Part shown: positions 1 to 4,124 of the stretch, piece by piece
Layout of the letters: every line of letters starts with the position of its first letter
How positions within the stretch are numbered: the stretch's first letter is position 1
Assembly: GCA_024639445.1 (NCBI GenBank)
Contig: JAHEIJ010000147.1
Span: forward strand, 1 to 6,038
DNA length: 6,038 nt
Direction of reading: 5' to 3'
Source of the DNA: Gammaproteobacteria bacterium
GTDB taxonomy: Bacteria; Pseudomonadota; Gammaproteobacteria; UBA6429; Thiohalophilaceae
Position numbers and translations under genes: made by a program
Notes under the pieces: model-generated
The model's database searches: none
What the model was told of the DNA's origin: nothing
The model's input: the letters and a program-made list of their open reading frames with translations, nothing else

Positions 1-178
1 ACTGGTGGCAGACAGGATACACTTCCGCAAGTGCCTTGCTCATACCGCCGAGAATGCTCTCGCGGTATATGGCGAGTTGTTCATGGACTGATAAGTTACC
101 GGGTTTGACAAATTCCAGCGTAGCGTCTTCCGGCTGATACACACTGTTGAAAAACTTTTCCTGCAGTTCATGCAGCAT
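1..178 (-). CDS. bufC: BufC-like DUF2063 protein, N-terminal part (cut by window edge)
   Basis: This is the third gene of the bufferin operon; only the first 59 codons are inside the window and the frame is still open at base 1. The visible protein begins MLHELQEKFF and continues with VHEQLAIYRESILGGM near residues 31-46 and VYPVCHQ near 53-59. This is the typical start of the DUF2063 family, helical proteins that work with DUF692 enzymes, probably by presenting the precursor peptide. The ATG at 176-178 was chosen because it puts the conserved LHELQEKFF helix at the N-terminus. It overlaps the end of bufB by 11 bp, which suggests translational coupling. No separate strong Shine-Dalgarno site is seen. 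The family assignment is from recognised motifs; the partner role is established for homologues and inferred here. The C-terminal half cannot be judged. Confidence 0.85.
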   Translation of the reverse strand, partial: MLHELQEKFFNSVYQPEDATLEFVKPGNLSVHEQLAIYRESILGGMSKALAEVYPVCHQ

Positions 179-1028
179 CGCGGCAGACCTTGCGCATAAT
201 TTTGCTCGCTGTGTGCGCTTCCTGTTGTAACACGCTGAAATCCGGGATGTCGTTATCCCATTCAATCAGGGTGGGGACGGCGCTAACGTATCGCAGGGCC
301 TGTTCGTACAGTTCCCAAACAGGTGGATGAACCGCCTCACTGTGGGTGTCGAGTAAATGGGTGCCCTGGTCTTCATAGCCTGCCAGATGCATTTCCCGTA
401 CTCGCTCGGTCGGGACGGCCTTAAGATAGCGGACAGGATCAAAATTCTGATTAAAGGCGCTGACGTAAATATTGTTGATATCCAGCAAAATGTAACAATC
501 CGCGCGTTCGGCAATCTCGGCCAGGAATTCCCATTCATCCATAGCGGACATGTTGTACTGTAAATAACTGGATACATTCTCGATCAGGATTTGTTGCTGC
601 AGCATGTCCTGTACTTGTTGTATGCGCTCGACGACATGCTGTACAGCTTTCTTAATATAAGGCAGGGGCAACAGGTCATGGCTGTACTGACCATTAATCG
701 AAGACCAGCACAAATGATCCGAGATATGCACCGGCTCGAACTCGTCCATCGCCTGCTTTAACGCCGTGAGATAATCCCGGTTAATGGGGTCAGCGGATCC
801 GATCGACATACTGACACCATGAAAAGTGATGGGATAATCCTGGCGAATGGCATGCAAGTGCTGGCGGGCTGCACCGCCTTTGTTGAGATGATTGTCAATC
901 AGTACTTCAAACCAGGGGACGCGGGGTTTATCCCTTTCTATATCCGCGTAATGAGGAGAACGCAGGCCGATCCCAACATCGTGGATCGGCGCTACGGTTC
1001 TTTGTGGTGTCGTTTGCACCAGGCTCAC
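168..1028 (-). CDS. bufB: DUF692 multinuclear-iron peptide-modifying enzyme (BufB/MbnB family)
   Basis: This 286-residue TIM-barrel-type protein belongs to DUF692, whose members (MbnB, BufB and relatives) use a two- or three-iron centre and oxygen to modify cysteines of a partner peptide in the cytoplasm. Visible family landmarks in order are GIGLRSPHY (19-27), WFEVLIDNH (39-47), FHGVSMSIGS (69-78), ISDHL (102-106), LIENVSSY (148-155), LLDINNIYVSA (181-191), MHLAGY (213-218), DTHSEAVH (227-234) and LIEWDNDIP (254-262). The likely metal ligands therefore all seem present: H70, H105, E150, D183, N186, H214, D227/H229, E256 and D258. The exact ligand set is inferred from family knowledge, not from a structure. 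The length is normal. The start is GTG, directly after the bufA TAA with no gap and no obvious Shine-Dalgarno, so translation is probably coupled to bufA. A GTG three codons later is an alternative start. Its substrate is almost certainly the BufA product encoded just upstream. Confidence 0.93.
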   Translation of the reverse strand: MSLVQTTPQRTVAPIHDVGIGLRSPHYADIERDKPRVPWFEVLIDNHLNKGGAARQHLHAIRQDYPITFHGVSMSIGSADPINRDYLTALKQAMDEFEPVHISDHLCWSSINGQYSHDLLPLPYIKKAVQHVVERIQQVQDMLQQQILIENVSSYLQYNMSAMDEWEFLAEIAERADCYILLDINNIYVSAFNQNFDPVRYLKAVPTERVREMHLAGYEDQGTHLLDTHSEAVHPPVWELYEQALRYVSAVPTLIEWDNDIPDFSVLQQEAHTASKIMRKVCRDAA

Positions 1029-1304
1029 TTATTTTGAAGCTTTTTTCAGTTTACCACCGGCTATTTTCTTGCAGGTGCCGGTTGGCAGATATATCCATTC
1101 ATCGGATGCACGATCCTTGGCGGCCTGGCCGGCACAACCATGCTTGCTGGTACCGCAATCATTCATGCCCTTTTTGACGACACCGGTACATTTTTCATAG
1201 CCTTCCCATGTGGGTTTGGCCATGGCACTGGTCGCTGCTGCCCCAAGGCCGATGGCAATCGCAGTCGCGACGGCATGGTTCAGTAAACGCTTGGAATTTT
1301 GCAT
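1029..1304 (-). CDS. bufA: Bufferin-type RiPP precursor, secreted four-cysteine DUF2282 peptide
   Basis: The 91-residue product has a positively charged N-terminus (KR at 5-6), a hydrophobic segment (about 11-25) and a signal-peptidase I site AMA|K after residue 29, so it should be exported. The mature part of about 62 residues is lysine-rich and has exactly four cysteines, C39, C50, C57 and C78, in the DUF2282 pattern: YEKCTGVVKKGMNDC, HGCAGQAAKD, then LPTGTCKKIAGGKLKK. In characterised bufferins these cysteines are the sites of DUF692-dependent modification and copper binding; which ones are modified here is unknown. The gene is first in the operon, as usual, and is preceded by a strong GGAGG six bases before the ATG. 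The TAA abuts the bufB GTG. The role as a periplasmic copper or soft-metal buffer is inferred from homologous systems. Confidence 0.92.
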   Translation of the reverse strand: MQNSKRLLNHAVATAIAIGLGAAATSAMAKPTWEGYEKCTGVVKKGMNDCGTSKHGCAGQAAKDRASDEWIYLPTGTCKKIAGGKLKKASK

Positions 1305-1310
1305 GACATA

Positions 1311-1315
1311 CCTCC
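1311..1315 (-). promoter_or_regulatory. Shine-Dalgarno site of bufA
   Basis: On the minus strand GGAGG lies six bases before the bufA ATG at 1302-1304. It is by far the strongest ribosome-binding site in the operon; bufB and bufC have none that is obvious. This fits a precursor that must be made in excess over its modifying enzymes. A second ATG sits between the site and the chosen start but is out of frame and too close to the GGAGG. Confidence 0.8.
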
Positions 1316-1398
1316 AGATATGTATTTATATTGGTTATGATTAATCGGGTTTGCATATATAAAGACAGTGAATAACCCGGCTGCACTGCCACTACTTG

Positions 1399-1429
1399 AT
1401 TAGACCGGGCTGGTTGCCCGATCCTTACA
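1399..1429 (-). promoter_or_regulatory. ECF-sigma type promoter in front of bufABC
   Basis: On the minus strand the -35-like word TGTAAGG (1429-1423) is followed, after a 17-bp spacer, by the -10-like word GTCTAAT (1405-1399). The GTAA-type -35 and the TCTAA-type -10 resemble ECF promoters such as those of the sigma-E and SigF classes. The divergent neighbour is itself an ECF sigma factor, which is the obvious candidate to use it. Transcription would start near 1392 and leave a leader of almost 90 nt before the bufA ATG. The spacer contains a short inverted repeat, CGGGC-5-GCCCG (1406-1420). The assignment is by eye and by context. Confidence 0.55.
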
Positions 1430-1526
1430 GCCATTGAACAAAATTTTCTATTACCTTGCGATTTGTGGAGATATTTATATTTTTACAAAGATGAAAGATA
1501 TTCGACTCAATTCGGGTCAAATAGGT

Positions 1527-2036
1527 ATGGATAACAAACAGCGCCAGTTTGAGGCATTGATCGGAGCCTATGCCGCCGATTTGCATCGCTATGCCTATTG
1601 GTTGTGTCGACAACGTGAACTGGCTGAGGATCTGGTACAGGAAACCTTTATGCGTGCCTGGAAATCCCTGGACAGTCTGCAGGATTACACCGCGGCGAAA
1701 AGCTGGTTAATCACGATACTGCGACGCGAGATGGCACGACATTTTGAACGCCACCAGCTTGATTTGATATCACTGGATGACGATGTGATGGAACGAATCG
1801 ATACTGAATCAGATGACCCAAGCGAAATAATCCTGCTACGCCAGGCGATGGCGAATTTGCCGTTGGAGTACCGCGAGCCATTATTGCTGCAGGTTATTGG
1901 TGGCTACAGTTGTGACGAAATCGCGACTGAATTGGGTATCAAGTCCGGCGCGGTCATGACTCGTTTATTCAGGGCAAGGCAGAAATTGCGTGCCAGTTTT
2001 GAAGTTGAACACACTGTTGAAAGTAGTAAGGGGTAA
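1527..2036 (+). CDS. ECF RNA polymerase sigma factor (RpoE-like) of the bufferin locus
   Basis: The 169-residue product is a group-4 (ECF) sigma factor, which directs RNA polymerase to stress promoters. Region 2 spans about residues 8-75, with DLVQETFMRAW (35-45) as the core-binding and -10 recognition hallmark. A short acidic linker covers about 82-100. Region 4 spans about 103-155, with LPLEYREPLLLQ and the helix-turn-helix EIATELGIKSGAVMTRLFRA (131-150) for the -35 element. I chose the ATG at 1527 because region 2 begins seven residues later, as in relatives. In-frame ATG 1491 and TTG 1434 would add 12 and 31 AT-rich residues without homology, but the Shine-Dalgarno before 1527 is weak (AGG, spacing too short), so the start is not certain. 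The gene is divergent from bufABC and lies 3 bp before its presumed anti-sigma factor. It very likely activates bufABC and perhaps itself. Confidence 0.93.
   Translation: MDNKQRQFEALIGAYAADLHRYAYWLCRQRELAEDLVQETFMRAWKSLDSLQDYTAAKSWLITILRREMARHFERHQLDLISLDDDVMERIDTESDDPSEIILLRQAMANLPLEYREPLLLQVIGGYSCDEIATELGIKSGAVMTRLFRARQKLRASFEVEHTVESSKG
2028..2033 (+). promoter_or_regulatory. Shine-Dalgarno site of the anti-sigma gene
   Basis: AAGGGG, inside the last codons of the sigma gene, lies six bases before the ATG at 2040-2042. It fixes the start of the anti-sigma gene and indicates linked translation of the sigma and anti-sigma pair. Confidence 0.75.
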
Positions 2037-2039
2037 TGT

Positions 2040-2732
2040 ATGAAGTGCCTGGAAGTTCGGCGCCTGTTGACAGCCAACCCGCAGCATCGTGATGACGCAA
2101 TAGTCAGGCATCTACATGACTGCAAGACCTGTGCGGCATTTAGCCAACAGCTGCGACAGGAGGATCGACGATTGGAGAAGGCAATACAGCTTGACGTGCC
2201 GGAAGGATTGACTGAGCGGATCTTGTTGAATCAAAGTACCGCGATTCGAACACAACGACGTCACCGTTTGGGACTGGCCATCGCGGCTACTGTAGTGTTG
2301 TCAGTCGGAATAAGCATAGGTCTGCTGCGTAACGGTTTGGAGGATGGCTTGCAGGGTGCGGTTATCGCCCATGTAAAGGCAGAGCCCGACCACTTGTCCA
2401 GCCAACAACTCGCCAGCCTGACAGACCTGAATGCACTGATGAACAAGCATGGTGCCAAGTTGTCTCACTCTGTTGGTACCATCAATTATGCCGGAAGCTG
2501 TGTTATTCGCCGCTCAAAAGGGGTTCACCTGGTGGTTGAAGCCGAGGACCATCCGGTAACGGTTTTATACATGCCTGATGAAACTTTGCCGCATCGCGAA
2601 ACCATTGTGGATCAACAATTCCAGGGCATAATTCTACCGACTGAGAAAGGCAGTCTCGCTATCCTGGGGCAAGATGACAGTTCGGTGCAGGAAGTCGTGC
2701 AACGGTTTGAATCCGCGCTGCACTATTTTTAA
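2040..2732 (+). CDS. DUF3379-like membrane anti-sigma factor with a zinc anti-sigma motif
   Basis: The 230-residue protein has a cytoplasmic N-terminal domain starting MKCLEVRRLL, with H24-x3-C28-x2-C31, the signature of zinc-binding anti-sigma domains; C3 could be a further thiol. The sequence VPEGLTERILLNQ (53-65) is typical of the DUF3379 family. One transmembrane helix follows at about 77-96, preceded by basic residues (RTQRRHR, 70-76), which predicts N-in/C-out topology. The periplasmic part (about 97-230) holds a compact region with C154, HLVVEAEDHPVTVLYMPDE (163-181) and ILPTEKGSLAILG (198-210). It probably holds the ECF sigma factor at the membrane until a signal arrives; Zn loss, thiol oxidation or proteolysis are all possible and nothing here decides between them. 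The gene starts 3 bp after the sigma stop. The pairing is strongly suggested by position; the signal is unknown. Confidence 0.86.
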   Translation: MKCLEVRRLLTANPQHRDDAIVRHLHDCKTCAAFSQQLRQEDRRLEKAIQLDVPEGLTERILLNQSTAIRTQRRHRLGLAIAATVVLSVGISIGLLRNGLEDGLQGAVIAHVKAEPDHLSSQQLASLTDLNALMNKHGAKLSHSVGTINYAGSCVIRRSKGVHLVVEAEDHPVTVLYMPDETLPHRETIVDQQFQGIILPTEKGSLAILGQDDSSVQEVVQRFESALHYF

Positions 2733-2767
2733 AGAAGGTTTTAACGAAGGGGATAATGGGGTAATTT

Positions 2768-2810
2768 AAAACAAAAACGTGGCAAGTGTGTATTGAACAC
2801 CTTTGCCACG
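2768..2810 (-). terminator. Rho-independent terminator of the Rrf2/IscR-like gene
   Basis: Read on the minus strand, CGTGGCAA and TTGCCACG form an 8-bp stem (2778-2785 with 2803-2810). It is extended beyond a two-base bulge by GTGT/ACAC around a seven-base loop. The stem is followed directly by TTTTTGTTTT (2777-2768). It begins 16 bases after the stop codon of the minus-strand regulator. On the plus strand the same hairpin is not followed by a T-run, so it should act poorly for the convergent anti-sigma gene. Confidence 0.9.
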
Positions 2811-2825
2811 GTATAAGTACTGGAA

Positions 2826-3233
2826 TTAAGCGGCTTGATGAACGCCCTGGTTGTTTCTGCGGCGTTGATGAATATCTTCCAGTGAAACTGTATTCAGGTG
2901 ACTGTAGACAATTTGTGACAGTTGCCCCCACAGTTGATGAGTTTCATCATCCTGCGAGTCGGCCGCAGCACTGTTATTCGGATGGTCAATCGCTTCGACA
3001 ATATCGCCAATGGTGATGTCAGAGAAGGTCTTGTTAAGAACATAACCACCACCCGGGCCGCGTACACTTCTTACTAATCCGTGTTTACGTAATTGGGCGA
3101 ATATCTGCTCAAGGTAGGAGATAGAAATATCCTGCAAGCGGGCCAGATAAGCCAGGGTGACCGGGCGATTCGGGTTGATGCTTAATTCCAACATGGCTTT
3201 GGCGGCATAGTCAGCTCGAGAAGACAATTTCAT
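2826..3233 (-). CDS. Rrf2-family, IscR-like transcriptional regulator lacking all cluster cysteines
   Basis: The 135-residue product matches IscR along most of its length. The N-terminal winged helix (about 1-66) starts MKLSSRADYAAKAMLEL, has the recognition helix ISISYLEQIFAQLRKHGLV (36-54) and the wing VRGPGGGYVL (57-66). The dimerisation helix follows (DITIGDIVEAID, 72-83) and then HQLWGQLSQIV (99-109). In IscR the stretch between these carries three cysteines that, with a histidine, hold a [2Fe-2S] cluster. Here that stretch (84-98) is polar and cysteine-free and the whole protein contains no cysteine, although H99 matches the ligand histidine. It should therefore act as an apo-type DNA-binding protein or sense something else. 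No isc or suf gene is adjacent. AAGGA lies eight bases before the ATG, and a terminator follows. The target is unknown; its own promoter region is the natural first guess. Confidence 0.9.
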   Translation of the reverse strand: MKLSSRADYAAKAMLELSINPNRPVTLAYLARLQDISISYLEQIFAQLRKHGLVRSVRGPGGGYVLNKTFSDITIGDIVEAIDHPNNSAAADSQDDETHQLWGQLSQIVYSHLNTVSLEDIHQRRRNNQGVHQAA

Positions 3234-3245
3234 GATCAGCGTCCT

Positions 3246-3268
3246 TATGGTATGACTTGTAGTATGGT
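3246..3268. repeat. Repeated TATGGT words, possible operator of the Rrf2-like gene
   Basis: TATGGT occurs at 3246-3251 and again at 3263-3268, 17 bp apart, with GTATGAC between them. The cluster lies within 40 bp upstream of the regulator start codon, where an autoregulatory binding site would be expected. No match to the known IscR type 1 or type 2 site is convincing, and the repeat could be chance. Confidence 0.3.
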
Positions 3269-3316
3269 TATTGCTAACACTAGGTTTTATCCCTTAATTT
3301 TACAATGTGTATTTTG

Positions 3317-3330
3317 TTAACAATTGTTAA
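3317..3330. promoter_or_regulatory. Perfect 14-bp palindrome TTAACAATTGTTAA between divergent genes
   Basis: TTAACAATTGTTAA is identical to its reverse complement. It sits in the 138-bp AT-rich gap between the divergent Rrf2-like and DUF6499/DUF2285-like genes, 41 bp before the ATG of the latter. A dimeric regulator could bind it and control either gene. Simple AT-rich palindromes also arise by chance, so the operator role is only suggested. Confidence 0.4.
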
Positions 3331-3371
3331 ATCATTGGCGACATGGTAAGTATTTGAATAAAAAGATAAAA

Positions 3372-4115
3372 ATGAATTCAGGACGAGGTAGTCAGCCGGT
3401 GGCGGATTGGCAAAATGCAACCCTTTATCACTTTAGTGAGAGCCTGGGGACAGACGAATGGGCCTGGCAGTTTTTGCGCCGTAACCCGGAGTACCGTGCG
3501 GATTGGCACTGGTTTCATACGATCTGGGCGGATTTGGAGGCAGATTATGGCTGCCCGCCAGGGCGTGACTTCCAGCAATGGGAAAGAGACCACCGTGCTT
3601 ACCGAGAGGCGGTAAACGAGCAAGGCGAAACAGAGTCGTTGCTGATTGAGTGCTGGATAGGGCAGAAATGGGGTTTCTATAAGTTTCCGATCGACCCAGA
3701 CATAGCGCGCCCCCAACCCGGGGCAGAATTACTCTGGCGTCCGCAAGCCCATATACCCCAGTTAGTACAGGTAACGGATCAGGATTGGTTAGGTGAGGAT
3801 CATGCAAAAGTGGCATATGGTTTTGATCTTTCTCTACCCATGGCTGCCCAAGTTGATCAGGCAAAACGATTTTTGCTGATGTTACAGAAACAACGGATCA
3901 AGCAGGGTAGCATCCGACTGGAAATACCCCAGCAGCGTCGTCATGATTGGACCCGTTACCTGCGTTATCTGGATGCCGAATTTCAGAATGCCTCAGTCGA
4001 GGAGATCATGGCTGTTTTGTCACTGGACGATGTCACCGCGACAAAGCAGCAGGCGCATGAGATGACCCGCACCGGATATCGGCGTATCCTAACGGGATTA
4101 ACAACAAATGAATAA
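3372..4115 (+). CDS. DUF6499/DUF2285-type protein, putative DNA-binding regulator
   Basis: The 247-residue product resembles proteins with an N-terminal DUF6499 region and a C-terminal DUF2285 region. The N-terminal part is shown by DWQNATLYHFSESL (12-25) and WAWQFLRRNPEYRADW (30-45), the family hallmark. The middle has WGFYKFPIDPDIARPQPGAE (100-119) and LLWRP (120-124). The C-terminal part has YGFDLSLPMAAQVDQAKRFL (149-168) and WTRYLRYLDAEFQNASVEEI (193-212), the latter like a helix-turn-helix, then GYRRIL (235-240). Such proteins are often annotated as DNA-binding or transcriptional regulators and are frequent on integrative and conjugative elements, but their function is not established. 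I prefer the ATG at 3372; the Shine-Dalgarno is weak. GTG 3399, ten bases after GAGG, is an alternative that would keep the domain start but leave few residues before it. The Lon-like gene follows after 9 bp, so the two are probably co-transcribed. Confidence 0.75.
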   Translation: MNSGRGSQPVADWQNATLYHFSESLGTDEWAWQFLRRNPEYRADWHWFHTIWADLEADYGCPPGRDFQQWERDHRAYREAVNEQGETESLLIECWIGQKWGFYKFPIDPDIARPQPGAELLWRPQAHIPQLVQVTDQDWLGEDHAKVAYGFDLSLPMAAQVDQAKRFLLMLQKQRIKQGSIRLEIPQQRRHDWTRYLRYLDAEFQNASVEEIMAVLSLDDVTATKQQAHEMTRTGYRRILTGLTTNE

Positions 4116-4124
4116 TTACATAAC

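Noticed and set aside
266..577. Small open frames opposite or within bufB, the anti-sigma gene, the DUF2285-like gene and the Lon-like gene
   Set aside because: They lie fully inside strongly conserved genes, have no recognisable domains, and show compositions typical of shadow frames.
1331..1363. Housekeeping-type promoter on the plus strand (TTGGTT, CATATA/TATAAA)
   Set aside because: The boxes are weak, the region is simply AT-rich, and the resulting leader to the sigma gene would be about 160 nt.
1434..1526. N-terminal extension of the ECF sigma factor from TTG 1434 or ATG 1491
   Set aside because: The added residues come from an AT-rich stretch with no sigma-factor similarity, and conserved region 2 starts just after the ATG at 1527. 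The weak Shine-Dalgarno there leaves some doubt.
2778..2810. Bidirectional terminator serving the anti-sigma gene as well
   Set aside because: On the plus strand the hairpin is followed by GTATAAGTAC with no T-run, so only the minus-strand direction is supported.
2826..3233. The Cys-free IscR-like gene as a pseudogene or sequencing error
   Set aside because: The frame is intact at full family length, the residues after the changed stretch (HQLWGQLSQIV) realign with IscR, and a good terminator follows.
3324..3371. TTG start for the DUF6499/DUF2285-like protein
   Set aside because: It lies inside the 14-bp palindrome, has no ribosome-binding site, and adds 16 residues outside the conserved family start.
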